Source: an uncultured Coriobacteriaceae bacterium
GTDB lineage: Bacteria; Actinomycetota; Coriobacteriia; Coriobacteriales; Atopobiaceae
NCBI GenBank assembly: GCA_900543875.1
Contig: UQSV01000025.1
Span: 1-25,161 of the forward strand
Direction: 5' to 3'
Length of the DNA: 25,161 nt
The notes below the pieces were generated by a model, which was not told the DNA's origin, searched no databases, and saw only the letters and a list, made by a program, of their open reading frames with translations. How positions within the stretch are numbered: the stretch's first letter is position 1; each line of letters starts with the position of its first letter. Below, one piece after another: positions 1-6,948 of the stretch. Made by a program: the position numbers and the translations under genes.

Positions 1-69
1 CACGCTTGGGACGTGACAGAAGACACGCCCCCCTGTCACGCTGCGGGGCTTGTGGCGAGAGGTGCCGCA

Positions 70-1767
70 ATGGCGCAGATCATTTCGTTTGGCCCCGAGC
101 TCGAGGAGTACGTGCGCGACGAGTCGCGCACGGTGGGCGAGGCCGACTCCATCTCATTTCCCACCAGCGAGGACGACGTGCGAGACGTGCTGCGAAGCCT
201 GCACGCCGCGGCCGTTCCGGTGACGGTGCAGGGCGCGCGCACGGGCCTTGCCGCGGGCGCCGTGCCCCACGGCGGCCACGTGATGAACCTCTCGCGCATG
301 GACCGCGTGCTGGGGCTTCGCCAGGACGACGATGGCCACTTCTACGTGCGCGTGCAGCCGGGCGTGGTGCTCGCCAACCTGCGCAAGCAGCTCGCGGGCA
401 AGTCGCTGCCCACCGTGGGCTGGAGCGACGAGAGCCTGGCAGCCCTCGACGCCCTCTACGCCGGTCCCGAGCAGTTCTTTCCCACCGACCCCACCGAGAC
501 GAGCGCCTGCATCGGCGGCATGGTGGCCTGCAACGCCTCGGGTGCGCGCAGCTACGGCTACGGCCCCGTGCGTCCGCACGTGAGCGCCCTGCGCGTGGTG
601 CTGGCAGACGGCGACGTGCTGTCGCTTGCCCGCGGCCAGGTGCGCGCGAGCGGCCGCACCCTGCGCCTTTCCACCGAGGGAGGCCGCGAACTTGAGCTGC
701 ACCTCCCCACCTACCAGATGCCGCGCACCAAGAACGCCTCGGGCTACTACGTCGCCGACGACATGGACGCCCTCGACCTGTTCGTGGGCTCAGACGGCAC
801 CCTGGGCGTCGTGACCGAGGTCGAGCTTGCCCTTACGGCCGCGCCCGCCGTGGTGTGGGGCATAAGCTGCTTCTTCGAGAGCGAGGAGGCGGCCCTGGAC
901 TTCACTTGCGCGGTGCGCCCGACTCTGGCCCGCGCCGCCGCGATTGAGTACTTCGACGCGGGAGCCCTCTCGATCCTGCGCTCCCAGCGCGAGAAGAGCG
1001 CCGCGTTCTCGAGCCTGCCCGCCGTCGACGAGCGCTTCGCCTGCTGCGTCTACCTCGAGCTCGACTGCGAGAGCGAGGACGAGGCCACGGCCGAACTCTA
1101 TGCCATCGGCGATGCGATGGCGGCCGTGGGCGCGAACGAGGCCGACACCTGGGTGGCCCGCACCGACGTCGACCGCGAGTGCCAGCGCTTCTTCCGCCAC
1201 GCGGTTCCCGAGAGCATCAACATGCTCATCGACGAGCGTCGCCGCACCAACCCCACCATCACCAAGCTGGGCAGCGACATGTCGGTGCCCGACGAGCGCC
1301 TGCACGACGTGGTGGCGCTCTACCGCACCACGCTTGCCGAGGCGGGCCTCCAGAGCGCCGCGTGGGGCCACATTGGCAGCAACCACCTGCACGTGAACGT
1401 CCTGCCGCGCGACGACGAGGACTTTGCCGCCGGCAAGGGCCTCTTTGCCCGCTGGGCCGCCGAGGTCACCTCGATGGGCGGCGCGGTCTCGGCCGAGCAC
1501 GGCGTGGGCAAGATCAAGCGCGGCTTCCTCAAGACCATGTACGGGGCCAGGCACATCCAGGAGATGGCCGCCCTCAAGCTCGAACTCGACCCGGCGGCGC
1601 AGCTGGGCCGTGGCAACCTGTTTGGCGAGGACCTGCTTGACGCCATGAGGGCCGAGAGGGGCGAGGCGGCGGGCGCGAGCGGCGGTGCTGCCGCTGCGGC
1701 CACGCCCGTTGCCGGCGAGGTCGCGCCCATGCCCGGTGAGGCCAAGAGGGGAGGCGAGGGCGCATGA
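70..1767 (+). CDS. FAD-linked 2-hydroxyacid dehydrogenase, lactate dehydrogenase (LctD/GlcD) type
   Basis: The 565-residue product belongs to the FAD-binding oxidoreductase family of GlcD and D-lactate dehydrogenases (PCMH-type FAD domain, then FAD-oxidase C domain). Visible FAD-domain motifs are GARTGLAAGAVP near residue 55, PTDPTETSACIGGMVACNASG-like residues near 138-158 and SDGTLGVVTEVEL near 241. In the C-terminal domain, HIGSNHLHVNV (about 434) and AEHGVGKIKRG (about 476) are the conserved catalytic/metal and FAD segments. I chose the ATG at 70 because GAGAGG lies six bases upstream; an in-frame GTG at 13 would add 19 unconserved residues. The gene overlaps etfB by four bases, so its electron acceptor is very probably the encoded EtfAB. 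In such complexes lactate is oxidised to pyruvate with NAD, driven by reduced ferredoxin. A glycolate, 2-hydroxyglutarate or other 2-hydroxyacid substrate cannot be excluded. The last 45 or so residues are a low-complexity Ala/Gly-rich tail beyond the usual family end. Confidence 0.87.
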   Translation: MAQIISFGPELEEYVRDESRTVGEADSISFPTSEDDVRDVLRSLHAAAVPVTVQGARTGLAAGAVPHGGHVMNLSRMDRVLGLRQDDDGHFYVRVQPGVVLANLRKQLAGKSLPTVGWSDESLAALDALYAGPEQFFPTDPTETSACIGGMVACNASGARSYGYGPVRPHVSALRVVLADGDVLSLARGQVRASGRTLRLSTEGGRELELHLPTYQMPRTKNASGYYVADDMDALDLFVGSDGTLGVVTEVELALTAAPAVVWGISCFFESEEAALDFTCAVRPTLARAAAIEYFDAGALSILRSQREKSAAFSSLPAVDERFACCVYLELDCESEDEATAELYAIGDAMAAVGANEADTWVARTDVDRECQRFFRHAVPESINMLIDERRRTNPTITKLGSDMSVPDERLHDVVALYRTTLAEAGLQSAAWGHIGSNHLHVNVLPRDDEDFAAGKGLFARWAAEVTSMGGAVSAEHGVGKIKRGFLKTMYGARHIQEMAALKLELDPAAQLGRGNLFGEDLLDAMRAERGEAAGASGGAAAAATPVAGEVAPMPGEAKRGGEGA

Positions 1768-2546
1768 GGAGCATCGTCTGCATGAAGGCCGTGCCCTCCA
1801 CCACCGAGGTGCGCATGGACCCCAAGACCAACACGATCGTCCGTGACGGCAGGCAGTCTGTCGCGAACCCCTTCGACACGGCGGCGCTCGAGGTGGCGCT
1901 TGCCATAAAGGACGAGCTGGGAGGCACCGTCTCGGTGCTGTCGATGGGTATCCCCGACACGGCGCGCCTGCTGCGCGACGCCATCGCCCGCGGCGCCACC
2001 GACGCGCTGCTCCTCTCGGACCGCGCCTTTGCCGGCGCCGACACCCTTGCCACCTCCTACGCCCTGTCGCTGGGCATCGAGCGGCTGGGCGGCTGCGACC
2101 TGCTCGTGTGCGGCAAGATGGCTGTCGACGGCGACACGGCCCAGATTGGCCCCGAGCTGGGCGGCCTTCTGGGCGTTCCCTGCGTCACGAGTGTCGCCGA
2201 GGTGCTCGTGGCAGACGACAAACACCTGGTGGTGCGCCACGACACCGACGAGGGCTCCGAGGTGGTCGCGGTGCCGCTACCGGCCGTGATCACGGTGACC
2301 AAGGACATCGCGACCCTGCGCATGCCCAGCATCACCGGCGTGCGTGCGGCCGCCGCGGCCGAGGTGTGCGTGCTCGACGCTGCCGCGGCCGGTGCTGACC
2401 GCTCCCGTTGCGGCCTGGACGGCTCGCCCACGCAGGTGGTGCGCTCGTTTGTGCCCGAGCGCACGAACGAGGCGCACGAGGTTGCGGGCACGCCAGACGA
2501 GCAGGCCGCCGAGCTGCTCCGAGTCTTTGAGGAGGTCGCGCGATGA
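1764..2546 (+). CDS. etfB: Electron transfer flavoprotein beta subunit, bifurcating type
   Basis: The product is 260 residues, normal for EtfB. It has the conserved N-terminal core (KAVPSTTEV, then NPFDTAALEVAL near residue 36) and the nucleotide/FAD-binding motif KMAVDGDTAQIGPELG near residue 119. The DGDTAQ form of this motif is the one found in EtfB proteins that bind FAD rather than AMP in electron-bifurcating complexes. In those complexes the EtfB flavin exchanges a hydride with NADH and splits electrons between ferredoxin and the dehydrogenase. The start ATG overlaps the stop of the upstream dehydrogenase (ATGA), and its own stop overlaps the etfA start in the same way, so the three genes are translationally coupled. 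The bifurcating assignment is inferred from motif and context. Confidence 0.93.
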   Translation: MRSIVCMKAVPSTTEVRMDPKTNTIVRDGRQSVANPFDTAALEVALAIKDELGGTVSVLSMGIPDTARLLRDAIARGATDALLLSDRAFAGADTLATSYALSLGIERLGGCDLLVCGKMAVDGDTAQIGPELGGLLGVPCVTSVAEVLVADDKHLVVRHDTDEGSEVVAVPLPAVITVTKDIATLRMPSITGVRAAAAAEVCVLDAAAAGADRSRCGLDGSPTQVVRSFVPERTNEAHEVAGTPDEQAAELLRVFEEVAR

Positions 2547-3754
2547 GCGGTCTTGTGGTCGATGAGAGCAAGTGCGTGGGCTGCCGCCGCTGCGAGCGCG
2601 TGTGCGCAAACGTCGGCATCGAGGTCGTGGAGCGCCGCGCCCACGTGCTGGACGGCTGCGTTAGCTGTGGCATGTGCGTCGATGCCTGTCCGGTGGGCGC
2701 CCTATCCATCGAGAAGGACGTTGCCGCTGGCGTCTCCCTCGACGAGTACAAGAACATCTGGGTGTTTGCTCAGGTGGACGCTGCGGGCACGGTGCTTCCC
2801 GTGGCGCTCGAGCTGCTGGGGCGCGCCCGCGAGCTGGCAGACGAGCGCGACTGTGACCTCGTGGCCGTGGTCGGCGAGGCCGCCGAGGCAGACGACGACA
2901 ACGCCCGCACCCTCATGGGGGCGGGCGCCGACGAGGTCATCCGCACCTGCGACGACCGCCTGGCCCACGCGGACGCCGAGGTCTTCGCTGCCTGGCTGGC
3001 AGACCTTGCCAACACCTACAAGCCCGAGGTCATCCTCTACGGCGCCACGAACTTTGGCCGCGAGCTGGCCCCGCGCGTGGCGGTGTTGCTCCAGACGGGC
3101 CTCACGGCAGACTGCACGGTGCTCGAGATGGACGCCGAGGCGGGCTTGCTGCAGCAGACGCGCCCGGCCTTTGGCGGCAACCTCATGGCCACGATCGTGT
3201 GCCCGAGCCACCGTCCGCAGATGGCCACCGTGCGCCCCGGCATCTTTGCCGCGCCCGAGCCGCGCGAGGTGCGCAGCGCCATCGTGACCGACGTCGACCT
3301 CGACCCCGAGGTGTACGGGCGCGTGTGCGTGGTGAGCCGCGAGGCCAGCGGTGCGGACGCCTCGATCACCGATGCCGACGTGCTCGTGGTGGTGGGCCGC
3401 GGCATCGGCAGCAAGAAGGAGCTCGCCCGCGTGAGGCGGCTCGCCGAGCTTCTGGGCCAGCGCCTGGGTTGCAGCGCCGAGATTGGCTGCACGCGCCCTG
3501 TGGTGGAGGCCGGCTGGCTCGACTACGCCCACCAGGTGGGGCAGACGGGCGTCTCGGTGGCGCCGCGCCTGCTCGTGAGCCTGGGCGTCTCGGGTGCCAT
3601 CCAGCACCTCGCGGGCATCTCGGGCGCGGGTACGGTGGTGGCCGTGAACGAGGACGCCGACGCCCCCATCTTTGGCGTGGCCCAGTACAACCTCGTGGGC
3701 GACTGCCACGAGGTTGTGGAGGCCCTCATCTCCCAGCTCGAGGCCGCGGAGTAG
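2543..3754 (+). CDS. etfA: Electron transfer flavoprotein alpha subunit with N-terminal ferredoxin domain
   Basis: This 403-residue EtfA carries an N-terminal ferredoxin-like extension of about 60 residues. It has two cysteine clusters, C11-x2-C14-x2-C17-x3-C21 and C39-x2-C42-x2-C45-x3-C49-P, enough for up to two [4Fe-4S] clusters. The first cluster lacks the proline usual after the last cysteine. The EtfA alpha/beta domain follows, then the C-terminal FAD domain with VVGRGIGSKKEL (about 283) and GVSGAIQHLAGISGAG with NEDADAPIF and VGD (about 345-388). Ferredoxin-fused EtfA is known from LctC of the Acetobacterium woodii lactate dehydrogenase-EtfAB complex, where the extra domain passes electrons to or from soluble ferredoxin. 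It is the last gene of the operon, and the convergent nfn operon ends 238 bp downstream. Confidence 0.94.
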   Translation: MSGLVVDESKCVGCRRCERVCANVGIEVVERRAHVLDGCVSCGMCVDACPVGALSIEKDVAAGVSLDEYKNIWVFAQVDAAGTVLPVALELLGRARELADERDCDLVAVVGEAAEADDDNARTLMGAGADEVIRTCDDRLAHADAEVFAAWLADLANTYKPEVILYGATNFGRELAPRVAVLLQTGLTADCTVLEMDAEAGLLQQTRPAFGGNLMATIVCPSHRPQMATVRPGIFAAPEPREVRSAIVTDVDLDPEVYGRVCVVSREASGADASITDADVLVVVGRGIGSKKELARVRRLAELLGQRLGCSAEIGCTRPVVEAGWLDYAHQVGQTGVSVAPRLLVSLGVSGAIQHLAGISGAGTVVAVNEDADAPIFGVAQYNLVGDCHEVVEALISQLEAAE

Positions 3755-3917
3755 GGCAGGCCGCCGCTGAGTTCTTCTCGGCCGGCTTGTCCTTGTCCGA
3801 CGCATCGCTGGCCTGCTCGGTGCCCTTCTCGCCCAAGGGATGGGCGCGCCTGACGCGTTGGCGATGCCGCGCGCCCCGCCCCTGGCGCGCGCGGGCCAAT
3901 CCAACTCCAGCTCAAAC

Positions 3918-3959
3918 TCAAAAAGAACGACCCCCGAGGCCGCGTGGTCTCGGGGGTCG
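3918..3959 (-). terminator. Rho-independent terminator of the nfnA-nfnB operon
   Basis: CGACCCCCGAG (3928-3938) pairs perfectly with CTCGGGGGTCG (3949-3959). Read on the minus strand the stem is followed by TTCTTTTTGA, so it ends the nfn transcript 33 bases after the nfnB stop. There is no T-tract on the plus side, so I see no dedicated intrinsic terminator for etfA; the stem may still slow plus-strand transcription. Confidence 0.85.
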
Positions 3960-3991
3960 CCTCATGCGTGCGATGGCGTGGGCGATATCGC

Positions 3992-5401
3992 CTAGGCCTC
4001 CAGGGCCTCCATCATGGAGTGGGCGGCCTTCTTGCCGGCGCCCATGGCCAGGATGACCGTGGCGGCACCGGTGACGATGTCACCGCCGGCCCAGATGCGC
4101 GGGTCGGACGTGCGGCCATTCTCGTCGGCCTCGATGTAGCCCCACTTGTTGAGGGCCACGTCCTCGGCGGCGAGCTTGGGGAACGGGTTGGCGTTCGTGC
4201 CAATGGCCGTGACGGCGACGTCGCAGGGAATCTCGAACTCGGAGCCCTCGACCGGGTGCGGACGGCGACGGCCGCTCTCGTCGGGCTCGCCAAGCTCCAT
4301 GCGCTCGAGCTTGACCTTGCTCACGAAGCCGTTCTCGTCGGCTTCGAACTCGATGGGCGAGACGAGCGGGAGGATCTGGACGCCCTCCTGCTTGGCGTGA
4401 TGGAGCTCCGCCTTACGAGCAGGCATCTCCTCCTCGGTGCGGCGGTAGGCCAGGGTCACCGTGTCGGCGCCCAGGCGCAGGGCGGTGCGGGCGGCGTCCA
4501 TGGCAACGTTGCCGCCACCGAAGACCACGACGTTCTTGCCGTGCTTGGTGGGGGTGTCGAACTCGGGGAACTTCTCGGCCTTCATGAGGTTCACGCGCGT
4601 GAGGTACTCGTTGGCGCAGAAGACGCCGGGGAGGTTCTCGCCCGGAACGTTCAGGAACTTGGGCAGGCCGGCGCCCACGGCGAGGTACATGGCATCGAAG
4701 CCCTGCTCCTCGAAGAGCTCCTTGGCATCGGTGATGCGGCCCACGACGCTGTTGTACTCGAACTTGACGCCGAGCTTCTCCAGGCCGTCGATCTCGCGCT
4801 TGACGATCTTCTTGGGCAGACGGAACTCGGGGATACCGTAGGTCAGCACGCCGCCGCCGGTGAAGAAGGCCTCGAAGACCGTGACCTCATAGCCGTTGCG
4901 GGCGAGCTCGCCGGCGCAGGCGATGCCGGAGGGGCCGGAGCCCACGACGGCGACCTTCTTGCCATTGGACGGCTTGACCTCGGGGTCGTGGGCGAGCTCG
5001 GTGGCGTTGTCGCCCAGGAAGCGCTCGAGCTGGCCAATGGCGATGGCGCGGTCCTTGTTGTTGAGGACGCAGTTGCCCTCGCACTGGTTCTCCTGCGGAC
5101 AGACGCGGCCGCAGACGGAAGGAAGCAGGCTCGACTCGCGGATGATGTCGAGGCCGCCGCCAAAGTCTCCCTCGCGGATCTTCTCGATGAAGCCGGGGAT
5201 GTTGATGTTGACGGGGCAGCCCTGGACGCACTTGGGGTTCTTGCAGTCGAGGCAGCGGTTGGCCTCGGCCACGGCGTCGGCCATGGAGTAGCCACGGTCG
5301 ACCGGGCGGAAGTCCTGGGCGCGCTCCTCGGGGAGCTCCTCGACGTAGGGGGTGCGGGGAGCCTTCATGTTGGGCTTGTACTTACCGTTTACCTGTGGCA
5401 T
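3992..5401 (-). CDS. nfnB: NADH-dependent reduced ferredoxin:NADP oxidoreductase subunit B (GltD/GltA-like)
   Basis: The 469-residue flavoprotein belongs to the family often annotated as NADPH-dependent glutamate synthase small chain. The N-terminal iron-sulfur domain has C50, C53, C58 and C62 (CLDCKNPKCVQGC) and C97, C101, C107 and C111. The first dinucleotide fold VAVVGSGPSG is at residues 150-159 and the second, GGGNVAMD, at about 295-302. A terminal WAGGD motif with GAATVILAMGAG completes the FAD site. Because nfnA lies directly upstream, this is better read as NfnB than as glutamate synthase. NfnAB reversibly couples NADH plus reduced ferredoxin to NADP reduction in the cytoplasm by flavin-based bifurcation. 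The start ATG lies 13 bases inside nfnA behind an AAGGAGGAG ribosome-binding site, so the two are coupled. No glutamate synthase large subunit is present in the window. Confidence 0.93.
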   Translation of the reverse strand: MPQVNGKYKPNMKAPRTPYVEELPEERAQDFRPVDRGYSMADAVAEANRCLDCKNPKCVQGCPVNINIPGFIEKIREGDFGGGLDIIRESSLLPSVCGRVCPQENQCEGNCVLNNKDRAIAIGQLERFLGDNATELAHDPEVKPSNGKKVAVVGSGPSGIACAGELARNGYEVTVFEAFFTGGGVLTYGIPEFRLPKKIVKREIDGLEKLGVKFEYNSVVGRITDAKELFEEQGFDAMYLAVGAGLPKFLNVPGENLPGVFCANEYLTRVNLMKAEKFPEFDTPTKHGKNVVVFGGGNVAMDAARTALRLGADTVTLAYRRTEEEMPARKAELHHAKQEGVQILPLVSPIEFEADENGFVSKVKLERMELGEPDESGRRRPHPVEGSEFEIPCDVAVTAIGTNANPFPKLAAEDVALNKWGYIEADENGRTSDPRIWAGGDIVTGAATVILAMGAGKKAAHSMMEALEA

Positions 5402-6228
5402 GCGCAGCTCTCCTCCTTGTAGGCCTCCATGGCCTGGCCCTCTTCGGTGCGATACGAGCCCTGGCGGGCGCGAAGGTCATTCCAGTCGACCTGGGTAGCG
5501 TCAAAGTCCGGGCCGTCGACGCAGGCGAACTTGGTCTTGCCGCCAACCTCGACGCGGCAGCAGCCGCACATGCCCGTGCCGTCAACCATGATGGGGTTGA
5601 GGGAGGCAACGATGGGCAGGTTGTACTTCTCGGCCGTGAGGGCGGAGAACTTCATCATGGGAACGGGGCCAACGCAGAAGGCGGCGTCGACGGCGCCCTC
5701 CTGGCAGAGGCGCTCGAGCGGGGCGGTGACAACGCCCTTCTCGCCCTCGGAGCCATCGTCGGTGGTGATGTAGAGGTCCTCGAGCGGAAGCGCCTTGAAC
5801 TGGTCGGTGAGGATCAGCAGGTCCTTGGTGCGGGCGCCCATGATGACCGAGACCTTCTTGCCCTGCTCGCAGAAGGTGCGGGCAACGGGGTAGGCGATGG
5901 CCAGGCCAACGCCGCCGCCGAGCACGACCACGCGGTCGCCCTCGAGCTCGGTGGGGTTGCCCAGCGGGCCGGTGACGTCCTGGAGCTCGTCACCCTCGTT
6001 GTACTGCGAGAGCATCTCGGTGGTCTTGCCGATCACCATGAAGATGAACTCGATCCAGCCCTCCTCGGCGTTCCAGCCGGCGAGGGTGAACGGGACGCGC
6101 TCGCCCTGCTCGTTCGCGCGGACCATGAGGAACTGGCCGGCGTGGGCCTTCTTGGCCATTTGCGGGGCCTCCACGCGGAACTCGAACACCTTCTCCGAGA
6201 ACTGCGTCTTTTTGAGGATCTTGTACAT
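5389..6228 (-). CDS. nfnA: NADH-dependent reduced ferredoxin:NADP oxidoreductase subunit A
   Basis: The 279-residue product is like the PyrK/ferredoxin-NADP reductase family. An FAD-binding beta barrel lies at residues 1-95 (with RVPFTLAGW near 44) and an NAD-binding domain at 98-210 (VVVLGGGVGLAIAYPVA, then CVGPVPMM). The C-terminal [2Fe-2S] segment is DGTGMCGCCRV with FACVDGPDFD (cysteines 221, 223/224 and 236). Together with NfnB it forms the bifurcating transhydrogenase; NfnA carries the NADH site and the [2Fe-2S] cluster. I chose the ATG at 6228 because GGAGAGGAG lies seven bases upstream; the longer reading frame to 6312 adds unconserved residues and has no such site. An extra cysteine (223) sits inside the cluster motif where many homologues have a small residue. 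Confidence 0.93.
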   Translation of the reverse strand: MYKILKKTQFSEKVFEFRVEAPQMAKKAHAGQFLMVRANEQGERVPFTLAGWNAEEGWIEFIFMVIGKTTEMLSQYNEGDELQDVTGPLGNPTELEGDRVVVLGGGVGLAIAYPVARTFCEQGKKVSVIMGARTKDLLILTDQFKALPLEDLYITTDDGSEGEKGVVTAPLERLCQEGAVDAAFCVGPVPMMKFSALTAEKYNLPIVASLNPIMVDGTGMCGCCRVEVGGKTKFACVDGPDFDATQVDWNDLRARQGSYRTEEGQAMEAYKEESCACHR

Positions 6229-6322
6229 GCAGATCTCCTCTCCTGTCTTGCGTCTTGCGCCTGAGCGGCGGCCATATGCCCCGAGCCGCCATGCGTTGGC
6301 GCGTGTTTGCACACACCGGGTA

Positions 6323-6341
6323 ATTCTATCGCGGCTGATAG
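6323..6341 (-). promoter_or_regulatory. Candidate nfnA promoter -10 with overlapping inverted repeat
   Basis: Read on the minus strand, TAGAAT lies about 95 bases before the nfnA start and is overlapped by the small inverted repeat CTATC-N6-GATAG (6326-6341). No convincing -35 box sits 16-18 bases upstream, so both the promoter and any operator role are tentative. Confidence 0.25.
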
Positions 6342-6439
6342 GTTGTTGCCGCTGTGTTTCGGTGCGGGTAATGCCTCTGAGCTGCGGATATTCAGCGGAA
6401 TGACCACTGCGGAGAAGTCAACTTATTAGGGGTCGACGC

Positions 6440-6720
6440 GTGTAGCTGCGGTTGTGCGGGCGGGGTGTATCTGCGAGCGGTCGAGGTCGCAAGGGACATT
6501 TTGCGCGATGTGCCGTTCGCGGGTGTATTTCTACCGTTTGCGGGATGCGGTTCCGCGGGGGTGTGGTGTGGCGCCGCGAGCAGCGGAGGCGGGTGTGTGT
6601 GGGACGCGGGGCGCGCGGGGGCGTATGGAGGGGGGTGGTGCGCGGGGGCGTGCGTGCGCGGGGTGGCTGGTGGGTGTGTGGCGTGCGGGGGCTGGCGTGC
6701 GCGGGCGACGGGCTCGTCTC
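6440..6720. other. G-rich strand-skewed noncoding tract with G-quadruplex potential
   Basis: This is the bulk of the 720-bp gap between pth and nfnA. The plus strand is strongly G-over-C, with many G runs separated by GT and GC. Between 6608 and 6648 four runs of 4, 5, 6 and 5 guanines are separated by loops of 5-8 bases, which fits a G-quadruplex motif. Open frames cross it only because of its composition; they lack ribosome-binding sites and recognisable protein features. I see no gene here. Confidence 0.5.
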
Positions 6721-6731
6721 CTCCTCAAGTC

Positions 6732-6804
6732 CGCAGAATCCTAGGAAAATGCCGTTAATGCTATCCGCTAAATGCAGTTAACGACAGAATCCTAGGATTC
6801 TGCG
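6732..6804 (+). repeat. 71-bp CCTAGG-ended repeat element, copy A
   Basis: The ends are a perfect 14-bp inverted repeat: GCAGAATCCTAGGA on the left and TCCTAGGATTCTGC on the right, each centred on the palindrome CCTAGG. The element is much more AT-rich than its surroundings. The reverse complement of the copy at 22285-22355 matches it without gaps at 60 of 71 positions by my alignment. It lies 145 bp downstream of pth in noncoding DNA. It could be a non-autonomous mobile element, a REP-type element, or a conserved protein-binding or RNA structure. Confidence 0.8.
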
Positions 6805-6910
6805 AAAAGGCTGGCGCGAGCCGCGCCCGGGACGTCCAGTGTGGGGCGAGAGAGTCGCGTGCGCGGGACGGGTGCGCGAGGCGCGCGAGCAGTGCGCCCA
6901 TCGAATGCAA

Positions 6911-6945
6911 AAGTGGGACAGTTGCCCGGAGCAACTGTCCCACTT
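6911..6945 (-). repeat. GGGACAG hairpin repeat, perfect copy, directly after pth
   Basis: AAGTGGGACAGTTGC (6911-6925) and GCAACTGTCCCACTT (6931-6945) form a perfect 15-bp stem with a five-base loop, starting three bases after the pth stop codon. On the minus strand the stem runs into TTTTGC, so it probably also terminates the pth transcript. Related hairpins sit after the stop codons at 10539 and 18560, which points to a dispersed repeat family. Confidence 0.75.
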
Positions 6946-6948
6946 GGC

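Noticed and set aside
3992..5401. Annotation of this gene as glutamate synthase small subunit or citrate synthase (both share the symbol gltA or gltD in places)
   Set aside because: There is no glutamate synthase large subunit, and the overlapping upstream nfnA makes NfnB the better reading; citrate synthase is unrelated in sequence.
3944..5422. A 492-codon plus-strand open frame opposite nfnB, and similar long frames opposite glmU, prs and the peptidase
   Set aside because: These are shadows produced by high third-position GC. They have no ribosome-binding sites, show Ala/Val/Gly/His-biased composition without domains, and the opposite strand has full, recognised proteins.
6452..6781. Overlapping open frames in the G-rich tract, one starting with a protein-like RAVEVARDILRDVPF stretch
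   Set aside because: All three plus-strand frames are open because of composition, none has a ribosome-binding site, and the remainder is Gly/Arg/Cys-rich noise.
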